NCBI GenBank assembly: GCA_003599415.1
Contig: QZKB01000113.1
Coordinates: 1-57,938, forward strand
Length of the DNA stretch: 57,938 nt
DNA from: Ignavibacteriales bacterium
GTDB taxonomy: Bacteria > Bacteroidota > Ignavibacteria > Ignavibacteriales > SURF-24
Reading direction: 5' to 3'
A program made the position numbers and the translations under genes. The notes under the pieces are model-generated. The model was not told where the DNA came from. It made no database searches and saw only the letters and a program-made list of their open reading frames with translations. Each line of letters begins with the position of its first letter. The first letter of the stretch is position 1. Shown here piece by piece: positions 43,246-53,285 of the stretch.

Positions 43246-44076
43246 CTAGAAGAGTGAGAGAAGGTTTTGAGGGGCTGAATTCAACTGCGCATACATTGCA
43301 GTTCCTATCTGTCCAGCAATCTGGCCTTTTGTGGCATTCAATTGTTCCTGGGCAACATCAGCGTCAAAAATCGAACTAATTGTTGCAGTATTGTTTGCAA
43401 CTGCGGCCGTTAAGTATTCTTCCCTGCTGTTTACAGTCTGGGTTAAGTTACCTAATCTGCCCAAAGCACTACGAACATTAGATGCAACTGTTGTAACATC
43501 ATAATCAAGTACTGTTGCGTCGGTTGCATTCTGTAAACCGCTTGCAGAACCAATAGCCGTAGCTAAGGTAGAAGGATTAAGATAAGTAGCGCTACCAAAA
43601 TCTATTGAGAAAGATGCTCCGCCAATATCGAATGATGCGTCTGAAAGAGCTGTTGTACCATCTGTGCTTGCTAACAACTGAGTTCCATTGATGTTTGTAT
43701 TTTTAAGTATGGAGTCAATTTCTGAAGCCAGTGTTCTGATATCTTTTGCAATAGAAGCTGAATCTTTTAACGGATCATCCGCATCAACTTGTTTTGCCTG
43801 AATCTGATTTAATTTATCGTTGATCTGTTGAAGTGCAGATTCTGCGGTTGATAAGTAGTTTTTAGCGTCAGTAATGTTGCCAAGCTGAGCTTTCATAATA
43901 CCATTCTGTGCTTCTAACTGTTTGCCGACGTTATAACCGGATGTGTCATCAGCTACGCTGTTGATTTTCTTTAATGTAGCTAAACGGAGTTGTGCTGTTG
44001 CGGTTGCTTTGTTGGTTTTTGCTAATGCATTATAAGCTGATAATGCATCTACGTTTGTGTTAACTGAGAATCCCAT
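43246..44076 (-). CDS. fliC: Flagellin (first copy)
   Basis: A 276-residue flagellin with N-terminus MGFSVNTNVDALSAYNALAK and C-terminus AMYAQLNSAPQNLLSLF. Compared with the second copy it is near-identical through residue 140 and from 210 on; the insert between them differs (SFDIGGASFSIDFGSATYLN). Its promoter is a perfect sigma-28 match and its terminator is stronger, so it may be the major filament subunit. It lies directly downstream of the glycosyltransferase island. Confidence 0.96.
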   Translation of the reverse strand: MGFSVNTNVDALSAYNALAKTNKATATAQLRLATLKKINSVADDTSGYNVGKQLEAQNGIMKAQLGNITDAKNYLSTAESALQQINDKLNQIQAKQVDADDPLKDSASIAKDIRTLASEIDSILKNTNINGTQLLASTDGTTALSDASFDIGGASFSIDFGSATYLNPSTLATAIGSASGLQNATDATVLDYDVTTVASNVRSALGRLGNLTQTVNSREEYLTAAVANNTATISSIFDADVAQEQLNATKGQIAGQIGTAMYAQLNSAPQNLLSLF

Positions 44077-44079
44077 GAT

Positions 44080-44124
44080 GTACCTCCTTGTATATTGTTG
44101 TTAAATTGTCGGGCTTCCTTGCCC
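44080..44124 (-). promoter_or_regulatory. Flagellin leader hairpin with GGA loop (fliC1)
   Basis: The minus strand holds GGGC-AAGGAA-GCCC (44111-44124), a 4-bp stem with GGA in a six-base loop, then ACAAGGAGGTAC over the ribosome site (44080-44091). The layout and loop sequence match the fliC2 leader although the flanking bases differ. Confidence 0.55.
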
Positions 44125-44156
44125 TTGTAAATTATAAAGAACGATTCTCAATTACA

Positions 44157-44183
44157 TTATCGGCGGCTGTTTTATTTTTTTTA
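44157..44183 (-). promoter_or_regulatory. Sigma-28 promoter of fliC1
   Basis: The minus strand reads TAAA (44183-44180), N15, GCCGATAA (44164-44157), an exact consensus match. Transcription should begin near 44150 and give a leader of about 75 bases. Long A/T runs lie just upstream. Confidence 0.88.
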
Positions 44184-44277
44184 GTGCCTTTAGCAAAAAA
44201 AATAAAAAAAATTTTTTAACCGTATTTCTTCGCATTTCATTCAAAAATTCCAATCCCGACAGATCCGGCTAATAAAT

Positions 44278-45801
44278 TTACTTCCCTAATAACGGAGAAA
44301 GCTTTTCAGTCATTATTTGTAACCGGCTTTTTACCTCGGGAATATGAGAGAAATTTTCCGAGGCAAGCTTCAACAATGCTGAAATCTTACCAAATTCATT
44401 CTTTTTAAGTAAGAGAGATATCAAATAGAAAACAATTGTGGGATTCTGTTTATCCTTTTCAAAATTTCCGCCTAACAATTCAATTGCTTTATCATCCTGC
44501 CCGGCATCTGCAAGTGCGATTCCATATAAATTACAAACCGAAGAATTATCTTTTTCTTTTTCAAAAAGCGTTTCCAGTAATTTTAATTTCAATCCGGAAA
44601 AAGGATAATCATTAATCAAATCAAGGAATAGGTCAGTGTTGTCTTTATTTATAATATCAGCAAAAGCTTTTTCTTCCTTGTTGTCCAGTTTGATTTTTCT
44701 ATAAAGCTTATCGATAAGAGCTAAATATAAATTACCTGATTTCCTTTCTTTGCTTCCGTAAGATATTTTAAGTTTGTCCAGCCAGAATTGAAAGCCGGCA
44801 TTGTTTTTACTTTTCAGTGCAACAATTAATCCGGAATAAATTATCTCTTCATCGTTGAGAATAAAGTTAATACTTGATTTTATCTTCCCTGCTTTTAATT
44901 CATCATTAAACCCAATTGCATATTTCAGGTAATCATCAGCACCCACCAGATCATTTAACCTGAAAGATATTTTCGAAGCAAGCAAATTCAGGTATGGTTG
45001 CTTTTTATCCAGGTCCAGTGCTGTTGAAATATGCCTGAATGCAGCCTGTACTTTATGTTTCTTTAATTCAACATAGGCAATTAAGCCAAGTAAATTTGCA
45101 CGATGCGTATTTTCAAGCGCCTTATCATTAATAGAAACCAAAGCATAATTCAGTGCTTCATCATACTCTTCAAGAATATTGTAGGTTTGTGCAAGCTGGA
45201 ATGTTATATAAGAGGATTTATTTGATTTATATTCTTCAAGCAAAAGATTCAGATTTCGGCTGGCTTTACTCTTTTTTGCTTCACCAGATACATTGTAACC
45301 AAGATGAATTATTTCAATACCGGAATCAACTATTTTGTAATTTAATTCCTTTATTGAAGATTCAATTTGCTCATGAACTCTTCCGGTAAATTTTAACTCA
45401 GGATTATTTCTGAAAAGCCGGGGAAAGGTCATTGAATTGTCGCGCCCATGCTCACTATCAATACTTTTAACAAGGCACTTAATGGCAAGATTATCTTTGC
45501 TGCTGATTATCTCTTTGATTTCATCAATAGAATCTTTACTTAATCTCTCGTCAGCATCAAGGTAAAGAATCCAATCGCCGGTACATTTACTTAAAGCAAA
45601 ATTCCTTGCGGCGGAGAAATCATTTATCCAATCGAACGAGAAAATTTTAGCATTATATTCTTCTGCAACTTTTATTGTATTGTCATCCGAACCAGTATCT
45701 GCAATAACAATTTCATCCGCAATGCCTTTAACGGATTCAAGACAATCTTTAAGATAAGATTCTTCGTTTTTAACGATCATTGACAGGCTTAGAAGAGTCA
45801 T
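44278..45801 (-). CDS. GT2 glycosyltransferase with TPR tail
   Basis: A 507-residue protein. The N-terminal 230 residues are a family-2 glycosyltransferase: SLSMIVKNEESYLKDCLESV, a nucleotide-sugar metal site in LYLDADERL near residue 82, and FTGRVHEQIESS. The rest is TPR-like helices (YNILEEYDEALNYALVSI and others). This GT2-TPR architecture is common in polysaccharide and protein glycosylation clusters. It is the gene immediately before the flagellin promoter, so flagellin glycosylation is the most likely use, but acceptor and sugar cannot be read from the sequence. Confidence 0.85.
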   Translation of the reverse strand: MTLLSLSMIVKNEESYLKDCLESVKGIADEIVIADTGSDDNTIKVAEEYNAKIFSFDWINDFSAARNFALSKCTGDWILYLDADERLSKDSIDEIKEIISSKDNLAIKCLVKSIDSEHGRDNSMTFPRLFRNNPELKFTGRVHEQIESSIKELNYKIVDSGIEIIHLGYNVSGEAKKSKASRNLNLLLEEYKSNKSSYITFQLAQTYNILEEYDEALNYALVSINDKALENTHRANLLGLIAYVELKKHKVQAAFRHISTALDLDKKQPYLNLLASKISFRLNDLVGADDYLKYAIGFNDELKAGKIKSSINFILNDEEIIYSGLIVALKSKNNAGFQFWLDKLKISYGSKERKSGNLYLALIDKLYRKIKLDNKEEKAFADIINKDNTDLFLDLINDYPFSGLKLKLLETLFEKEKDNSSVCNLYGIALADAGQDDKAIELLGGNFEKDKQNPTIVFYLISLLLKKNEFGKISALLKLASENFSHIPEVKSRLQIMTEKLSPLLGK

Positions 45802-45824
45802 TTCTTAAATTATCCTAACCGTGT

Positions 45825-48800
45825 TTAATTTTTTATTAACAATGAATTATGATCTTTGCCCAGACCGAGAAGTTCATTTACTTTTGCCAGGCTTAAGGTT
45901 GCAGTTTCATTATGCATATCATTTTTAACTGCCCACTCAAACATTGTTTTAGCGGTTTCCGGCAAATCTTTTTTCAGAAGAACTTCTCCAAGTCCCAAAC
46001 ATGCCTGCGATGAAGAAGGTGTAAGTTTCAATTCTTCTTCAAAGTACACTTGGGCTTTGTCTATTTCACCGCATATCATCGAAATATTTCCGGCAATGTT
46101 AAACAAATCAGGTAAAGCGATTTTATAATCATCACTTTTACTTTCATCATATGATTTGATCGCTTCGGTTAAAGATTCATCAGCGAGAATATATTCTTTT
46201 TCTTCTATCTGAATTTTTGCTCTCTCAAAATGCTGAACAAACAAATCTTTGTTTACAGGATAATTTATTTTTCTTGTCTTTATCTGTTTCCCTTTTATCC
46301 AGATTTCATCAGGCGTAGCGCCCCATTTATCCACAAAAATTTTCTCATTGGTTTTTAATCTGTCGGAATAATTTTTAGTTCCGTCTGCCTTAAAACTTTT
46401 AGAACCAAAGTGATGAATAAAAACATCCTTTGCTATAACGGTTTTATAACCAGCCAGCTGGGCGCGCAGACAAAAATCATCATCCTCATAATTGCCCGGT
46501 GAAAATCTTTCGTCAAGTCCGCCTATTTTATCAATTAATTCTTTCTTTATTAAAGTACATAGGAAGGCCACTCTTGGGAAATTTAATGTTTGTCCTTTAT
46601 TCTTTGATGCAACCTCTTCAGCGTAACCGTGCATTTCTTCAACTGATTTGTATTTTGCTTCATTATCTCTTTGAAGACCACTCACTTCGTTACTTATTGG
46701 ACCAACAATGCCTACACTATTGTCTGAATCAGAAACTGCAATCATTCTTTCCAGCCACCCGTTCGTTACAACAATATCATTATTTACAACAACAACGTAG
46801 CTACCGCTAGATTTTGCTAATGCCTGGTTGATTGCCTTGGGAAATCCAAGATTCAACTCGTTAAAAATTACTTTTACGTTTTGTTTATCTTTCGCAACAC
46901 TTTCCAGAAATTCTTTTGTTCCGTCTGTGCTTGAGTTATCAACAAAAATTATTTCAAAACTGTGATTTGTGTTTTTTATGACTGAATCAAAAAAAGTTTT
47001 TGTATACTCTAATTGATTATATGTTGCCACTATAATTGAAGCAGTACGGCTGTTATTTTGATTTTCAGATTGAGCAATAGATGTTTCAGCTATTTTGGCA
47101 TTAACATTAAAATCTGCATTCGTTGGCTTGAACCAATCCATTCCCCACAACTCCAATGGTGATGGAACATTACCTTCGCCGTAATGCTCTTTCAGCTTCA
47201 GATACAGTGCATCAGTACTTTGCTGAACAAGATCATCCGTTTTGGATTTTTTTTCTGTCTTAAAACTCTGCTGCCCTTTATGATAAACAAACGTATCTGT
47301 TGCAACCAACAGCTTGTAATTATTTAATCTCAGTCTCCAGCATAAGTCAAGGTCATCATTTCCAAGGAAAAGTTTTTCATCAAGAAAACCAAGATTTTTA
47401 ATAACATCTTTCTTCGCCATCAGGCAAAAACCTGTCAGCAGTTTTGATTCTACACTTACTCCATCATTCCGGGTTTTTAATTTGCTGAAAACCTGATCGA
47501 TTGTCAGACTGCCATTAAGTTTTTCTTTAAGGTACAATTCCATTTTTTGTAAACCGGCAACATAATTTGAAACCGGGCCAACAGCTCCGACAGAGTTATC
47601 TTTTTCAATATGATAAAGCAAAGAATCGATCCAGCCTTTTGGTACGACTGTATCCGGGTTAAGCATAACAATGTAAGGATTGACCGAAGCATTTATTCCA
47701 ACATTGGTGGCCGCGGAGAATCCGATATTTTTTTGATTCTGTATGAACCTGAAATTCTTTTTATTCTTTATGAATGCCTTTACCGTTTTATGTGTATCAT
47801 CTGAAGAATTATTGTCAACAATTATTACTTCATCTTTGCTTCTAATCGATAAAGCAAGACTAGTCAGGCAGTTGGAAATATCTTTTGCCGAGTTATAAGT
47901 TACTACAACAACAGAGACCGGGTTAACGTAACCTTCATTTAATATCTGCTTTTCAAGTTCGCTTATGCGCATCTTCTGCTGCACTAAAATTTCCTGGTCG
48001 TCCTTGGTAAACTGTGAATACCTGTTGTAAATTATTTTCATTGTTCTTAAAAAATCGGGCAGCTTAGTAGTAACCATATTTGAGTTATCAACTCTGTGTC
48101 GATACTCTGATGTTACTTCCTTAATATGAAGAAAATCATTTCGCAGGGATAATTTTATCCAGAATTCCCAATCTTCATGTGTGGTTAATGCTTCATCAAA
48201 TCTAATGTCACCGTCAATGCAGGCTTTATCAAACATAAAACACTGAACCGGTGCAAGGTTCAGAACAAAGAGAAAACGCTGGGAGTAATCGAATGAATAC
48301 TGAACTTCTTTTTTTACCGTAAGAAAATTATCACCTTCTCTTTTTTGAACGCAACGGTTTGCATCGGAATAAACAACTTTAGCATCACTTTCTTTTAAGG
48401 CGGAAAGAAGAACCTCAATATGATTCGGATAAAAAATATCATCATCATCAAGGAATGATATATATTTTCCTTTAGCATTCTGCATACCTGTATTTCTTGC
48501 GCCGGCCAAACCTTTATTCTTTTCGTGAACTATATATTTAATCCGCTTATCATTCAAAGATTTAATTATACCGCCAACATCTTCACCGGCATCATTAACA
48601 ACAATTATTTCCAAATTACTATACGACTGCATTAACACACTCATCAGTGTTTCTTTCAACTGAACTGTGCGGTTATAAGTTGGAACAATTACTGACACAA
48701 GCGATTGATCGGTTGCAGATTCAACTTTAGCTGGTTGTAATCTATCCGCAAGTTTGCCAACTTTATCTTTCAGCAGCGCTACTTTTTGCCTGACTTCCCT

Positions 48801-51800
48801 GTTGCATTTGCTTACTTCTTTGTTGTCCATATTATCAAGAATTGTTTTAGCCTCCGCCAACATTCCCGCAAGAAGAAGTGTCTGAACAGTTATAAGTTGC
48901 TTTTCAATTTCACTTAGTTCAGCTTTGCTAAAACCGGATTGGTTTGCAATCAAATTTCTTAGCAGACCATTAAGCCTGTAAGCATCAAATTTATCTAAGG
49001 AAAAAGTATTTGCAGCTAACCGCAATTGATAATTGAAATCATCTTTTGCTGTTTCAGCTTTTTTATTTTCAATCCGCAAAGTAAGGGATTTGTTTACTAT
49101 TCCAATTTTTTCACCGGCAGTTCTAATTTTTACAAATGTAAGAACATCATCACTGCTTACAGCTTTATCTTCCCAGCCATTCAGGGATCTAATAAAGTCA
49201 GTTCTAAAAGCAGAGCTTTCATTTGCAAAAAGGTTTTTATACATCGCTTCAAGAATTCCGATTGCACCAAGCGGTTTAACCTGTTTGGAAACAGATGAAG
49301 CATCAATGTAATCCTGAGATTCGTTTATAATATCAATATAAGATGAAACACAGTTTACCTGTTCGTTATTTAAAAAGTAATGGGCATACTTTTCAATAAA
49401 ATCATTCTTTGGTATATCAGAATCACCTGCAACAACAACGATATCCCCGGCAATAATTTGTAAAGCTTTATTTTTAGAAAAGTTGTAATTCTTCTCAAAT
49501 TCTACAAATTCAACTTTAATTTTTTCATTAAGAGAATTATTTATAAACTTCTTATCAACATTCCCTTTACATATAATAAACACTTCTGCCGGCAGAACAG
49601 TCTGGTGTTTAATAGCGCTTATTAATTTTGAAATGTACTCCGGGTTCTCTGCATCTGCTAAGACAATTAAAGAAGCACTTAGTTTTTGATTTGAGGCTGA
49701 ATTAATTTTGGAATTAAAAAAGCCAGGTTTATGAAATTCTATAAACTTCTTATTTATTTCTTTTTGCAGACTTACCGCATCATTATATAAATCGGAATAC
49801 AGCTTGTATCGTTCATTGTTTGATACAGCAAGTAAATCCTTAACCTTAGATGAAAAACAATCTGCGTTCAAGCTGCTTAAAAATTTATCATGGTATTTAT
49901 GCGGAATTAATTCCGGCACTCCGCCGGTATCAGATATTATAAATGGGCAGCCTGTTTCAATTATTTCAAGAAGCGCATACGGATGATTATCGGAAATATA
50001 GGGTAAAACACAAATTGATTTAGTATGAAAGTTTTTAATTGCTTTTATTGCCTCTTTCCTGAAGGTAGAAGTCTCCAATACTTCTATCCTGTTCTTCAGG
50101 GTTTCAAAGTAAGTGTTTTGCTTTTTCATTTCAGGGAAGTAAGGACCGATTAAAATAATTCTTTTTATTTTCGTTCCGATATACCCGTCTATATCAAGCA
50201 GGGATATCATTTCGGTAAAAACATCGTAACCTTTAACCTTGGATCTCTTACCGTAAAAAATCAGTGTATCAATATCATTATATTTATTCTGAGGAAACTC
50301 CTTGAATTCAAACGGCAGCCTTAGAAATTCAACCTTGTCCTTATCAAAAACATAACCGGCATCTTTGTAAAGATTATAAATAAACCTGGTAGGAAACATT
50401 ACCCTGTCAGCATTTTCAAGTGCAATTTTTTCCTTATAAATCACTTCATACGCCGTCTGATCCAGAAAAGTCTGTAAAACATTTTCCATCTGAATTTTTG
50501 TACCGTGCGCACAAATCTGGATTATAAGATCACTTGATAGTATTCCGCTCTTCTTAGCCTGCGATACTCTGTAACCATAACCTTCCACATCCTGTATCTC
50601 AACTGTTTTTAAATACGGATACAAGTACTGTATAACAATGATGCTTTTTAAAAGCAGTTCAGCAGTCTCGTTTTTGTTTATTTCCTGCAGGGTAAGAAAT
50701 TTATCAAAAGTAATTAACTTATCGCTTTGAATTACATCCTTAGCCGGCAGCATCTTTCCTGTACCGACTAAAAGAATACCAAATTCATTTTTGTTAAATA
50801 ATTTTTCGGTTTCCTCTACGTAGGAACCAATGCCTCCGCTTAAATTTGCCTTACCATGTTCGTTGCTGCAAATAAGATAATTTAATTTCAATTCAGGAAG
50901 TCTTAGTGCTTCAAGATACTCTTCATATTTTTCTTGTATCAGTGAAATGCAAACGGATAGTGAAGAAATGTCATTTTCAAGATTGCTTTGTGAACTGACA
51001 ACTGTAAATCCTCCCGAGTTAAGGAAAAGTTTTAACTCATCCTCTTTCCATTCACGATAAGAAGTTTCGTCTACAGGATAATCAATTGCATTAGTTGTTC
51101 TTCCCCTTGAAATAATCCAAACGAAATTTTCTTTATTCAGTAATAATAATTTTTTCAGTTCTCTTAAAAGCGTTCTGGGATCTTCTAATTTCTCTATTAC
51201 ATGATCCAGAATAACCAGAGTCTTATCGCCGGTTGAAATATTATTGAGCAGTTCTCTTGCATAATCTTTGATCGGATCACCAGTTGAGTGTTCTTTATTC
51301 TTCCTTAAATTATCCAGAGAATGAAATTCCACCTTGCCCTCAAACCCAACACTACTAAAAGAGTCAGCATCAGACAAAGGTTGAAGCAAAAATATCTTAT
51401 TAAACTTATTCTTAATCAGAAAGTCATTAATGTTTTTCCCTGTTGTCAGATTTAATTCGTTTGGTGAATATTCTGTTGAAACAATAGTTCTGCTTTTAGT
51501 TCTTGCACCAAAATTAAATTCCGGGGTAAGGCTAAACAGATCATATTTGGAATCTTCAATCAGGCTTGTTTTTTGTTCCTTAACCCAGTTACGCCATTCG
51601 TGCTGAATATTAAGATTAGGATATTTCGACTGCATCCTGTCAAATGAGTTCTGAATTGAATCCTCATTGTATCTAACAAGAACCGCATTTTTATCCACAG
51701 ACTTATTAATTTTACGGTGATCATGTACCAGTTCAATATCATCTATAAGCTTTGCTTTAATCGGAGTGTTGTTCAGCAATCCCCTGATTACAAATTCAAA

Positions 51801-53285
51801 ATCTTCAAGACCAACAAACATTTTATCATCATAAAGGCCAAGGCGTTTAAAAAGTTTTCTGTTTATAATTGAAGCGCCGCCCGGGAAGTTGTTCAGTTTT
51901 CCGTCTTCAGTTAAAAGATAATTTATTCTTCCATCGGAGAACTCCAATGCATTATATGTTACATAATTATTCTCGTGCAGGTTGAAAAGCCGGGGGATAA
52001 AAACTTCCGTATCGGGATTGTTTTTTAGATGAACAATAAAATTCCGCAGCCAGTTATCTTTAGTAACATAAATATCATTATCAACAAAGAATGACCACTC
52101 TTCCTGTGTATGCTGCAGCAGATAATTTCTTCCAACACCAACACCAAGATTTTTACCGGCATCAAGAATTTTAATCTGCGAGTATTCTTTGCAGAATTTT
52201 TTTAACTGGTAAACAGATTCCTTTGAGCTGCCGTTATTAAGTATATAGATTTTCTGACTGGAGGGGATAAAGCTTTTCAGGCATTCAATTGTCTGGTCAA
52301 CTTTTTCATGGAATAAAATCATTATAGCAAGGTCAACATTATTATTTTCTGTTATGGCGTTAACTTTTGCTTTAATATCCTTTGGATTAAATCTACCGAA
52401 GCAGGAGTTGCAATTGAAGTGAGGATATTTATCTTCATTAATTCTTTTTCTTATTGTCTGCATCTGGATATTATTATACGGATCTTCTTCCAGAAATAAA
52501 TTACCGTAAGAAATGGCCGGAGTAATTTGTCTCTGGCATCCGCCGATATTTCCCTGCCCGTCTACATTTATTACGTATCCGTAAGATGGACAATTAAAGG
52601 ATTTATCTTTTTTATCAATATAGATCGGGCGGGCATTTACATAACTTCTTGTGTTGCAGCGATCTTCAATATACTTAATGATTTCCGTATCCGATGTGGT
52701 AATAATTTTCCCCGTGTCGATGGTTTCCACCGAATCATAAGCAAGATAGTTGACAAGGTTTAGGAACGATGGTTGAAGATCGTCACAAAGAGCCAGAATC
52801 TTATCAAGCTTTTTGTAGTTATCCTTATTTAAAATATATGAAAAGCCTACGTTGCCGAATCGCTTCTTTAGGGTTATGAAATTTTCTATTACTTTTTTAA
52901 ATGCATCAACTTTTACGTATTCTTTATATTCATCCCCGCTATAACCGTATAAACTTATTGAGATATAACTTGGAGACTTTTTCAACTGCAATAATCTTTC
53001 CGGGTAAGTACCGTTTGTAATAATTCCAACATATTTCCCCTGATCCATGAGATAATTGACCACTTCCGGAAAATGCCTGGCAATCGTAGGTTCACCTAAA
53101 CCTGCGACGCAAAATCCCTGCAAAGAAGGATATTCATCAAGAAGTTTTTTAATAACTTCAAGGTCAATTTCTTTATGTTTTGGTTTGCCGACTGTTTGTC
53201 TGCTGCAACCGGCGCAACTAAAGTTGCAAACATCTGTAAAATAAAGAGTGCACTCGCCCGGCAGCATATTTAAATTCATTTTCAT
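45825..53285 (-). CDS. Giant radical SAM / multi-glycosyltransferase / TPR protein
   Basis: A single uninterrupted frame of 2,486 residues. In order: radical SAM with C20-x3-C24-x2-C27 (CNFSCAGC) and SPASM-like cysteines (CNSC, near 300); GT2 domain 1 (about 320-570, DND); a degenerate methyltransferase-like fold (about 590-780, LDHVIEKLEDP); GT4-like domain (about 800-1195, DTGGVPELIP); GT2-like domain 2, degenerate (about 1200-1510); GT2 domain 3 (about 1525-1790, DDDD); GT2 domain 4 (about 1790-2080); GT2 domain 5 (about 2085-2360); TPR (about 2360-2486). It overlaps the upstream GT4 stop as ATGA. It may assemble or link a complex glycan on flagellin, with the TPR binding the acceptor; that is inference. 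I know no family with this exact order. Confidence 0.85.
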   Translation of the reverse strand: MKMNLNMLPGECTLYFTDVCNFSCAGCSRQTVGKPKHKEIDLEVIKKLLDEYPSLQGFCVAGLGEPTIARHFPEVVNYLMDQGKYVGIITNGTYPERLLQLKKSPSYISISLYGYSGDEYKEYVKVDAFKKVIENFITLKKRFGNVGFSYILNKDNYKKLDKILALCDDLQPSFLNLVNYLAYDSVETIDTGKIITTSDTEIIKYIEDRCNTRSYVNARPIYIDKKDKSFNCPSYGYVINVDGQGNIGGCQRQITPAISYGNLFLEEDPYNNIQMQTIRKRINEDKYPHFNCNSCFGRFNPKDIKAKVNAITENNNVDLAIMILFHEKVDQTIECLKSFIPSSQKIYILNNGSSKESVYQLKKFCKEYSQIKILDAGKNLGVGVGRNYLLQHTQEEWSFFVDNDIYVTKDNWLRNFIVHLKNNPDTEVFIPRLFNLHENNYVTYNALEFSDGRINYLLTEDGKLNNFPGGASIINRKLFKRLGLYDDKMFVGLEDFEFVIRGLLNNTPIKAKLIDDIELVHDHRKINKSVDKNAVLVRYNEDSIQNSFDRMQSKYPNLNIQHEWRNWVKEQKTSLIEDSKYDLFSLTPEFNFGARTKSRTIVSTEYSPNELNLTTGKNINDFLIKNKFNKIFLLQPLSDADSFSSVGFEGKVEFHSLDNLRKNKEHSTGDPIKDYARELLNNISTGDKTLVILDHVIEKLEDPRTLLRELKKLLLLNKENFVWIISRGRTTNAIDYPVDETSYREWKEDELKLFLNSGGFTVVSSQSNLENDISSLSVCISLIQEKYEEYLEALRLPELKLNYLICSNEHGKANLSGGIGSYVEETEKLFNKNEFGILLVGTGKMLPAKDVIQSDKLITFDKFLTLQEINKNETAELLLKSIIVIQYLYPYLKTVEIQDVEGYGYRVSQAKKSGILSSDLIIQICAHGTKIQMENVLQTFLDQTAYEVIYKEKIALENADRVMFPTRFIYNLYKDAGYVFDKDKVEFLRLPFEFKEFPQNKYNDIDTLIFYGKRSKVKGYDVFTEMISLLDIDGYIGTKIKRIILIGPYFPEMKKQNTYFETLKNRIEVLETSTFRKEAIKAIKNFHTKSICVLPYISDNHPYALLEIIETGCPFIISDTGGVPELIPHKYHDKFLSSLNADCFSSKVKDLLAVSNNERYKLYSDLYNDAVSLQKEINKKFIEFHKPGFFNSKINSASNQKLSASLIVLADAENPEYISKLISAIKHQTVLPAEVFIICKGNVDKKFINNSLNEKIKVEFVEFEKNYNFSKNKALQIIAGDIVVVAGDSDIPKNDFIEKYAHYFLNNEQVNCVSSYIDIINESQDYIDASSVSKQVKPLGAIGILEAMYKNLFANESSAFRTDFIRSLNGWEDKAVSSDDVLTFVKIRTAGEKIGIVNKSLTLRIENKKAETAKDDFNYQLRLAANTFSLDKFDAYRLNGLLRNLIANQSGFSKAELSEIEKQLITVQTLLLAGMLAEAKTILDNMDNKEVSKCNREVRQKVALLKDKVGKLADRLQPAKVESATDQSLVSVIVPTYNRTVQLKETLMSVLMQSYSNLEIIVVNDAGEDVGGIIKSLNDKRIKYIVHEKNKGLAGARNTGMQNAKGKYISFLDDDDIFYPNHIEVLLSALKESDAKVVYSDANRCVQKREGDNFLTVKKEVQYSFDYSQRFLFVLNLAPVQCFMFDKACIDGDIRFDEALTTHEDWEFWIKLSLRNDFLHIKEVTSEYRHRVDNSNMVTTKLPDFLRTMKIIYNRYSQFTKDDQEILVQQKMRISELEKQILNEGYVNPVSVVVVTYNSAKDISNCLTSLALSIRSKDEVIIVDNNSSDDTHKTVKAFIKNKKNFRFIQNQKNIGFSAATNVGINASVNPYIVMLNPDTVVPKGWIDSLLYHIEKDNSVGAVGPVSNYVAGLQKMELYLKEKLNGSLTIDQVFSKLKTRNDGVSVESKLLTGFCLMAKKDVIKNLGFLDEKLFLGNDDLDLCWRLRLNNYKLLVATDTFVYHKGQQSFKTEKKSKTDDLVQQSTDALYLKLKEHYGEGNVPSPLELWGMDWFKPTNADFNVNAKIAETSIAQSENQNNSRTASIIVATYNQLEYTKTFFDSVIKNTNHSFEIIFVDNSSTDGTKEFLESVAKDKQNVKVIFNELNLGFPKAINQALAKSSGSYVVVVNNDIVVTNGWLERMIAVSDSDNSVGIVGPISNEVSGLQRDNEAKYKSVEEMHGYAEEVASKNKGQTLNFPRVAFLCTLIKKELIDKIGGLDERFSPGNYEDDDFCLRAQLAGYKTVIAKDVFIHHFGSKSFKADGTKNYSDRLKTNEKIFVDKWGATPDEIWIKGKQIKTRKINYPVNKDLFVQHFERAKIQIEEKEYILADESLTEAIKSYDESKSDDYKIALPDLFNIAGNISMICGEIDKAQVYFEEELKLTPSSSQACLGLGEVLLKKDLPETAKTMFEWAVKNDMHNETATLSLAKVNELLGLGKDHNSLLIKN

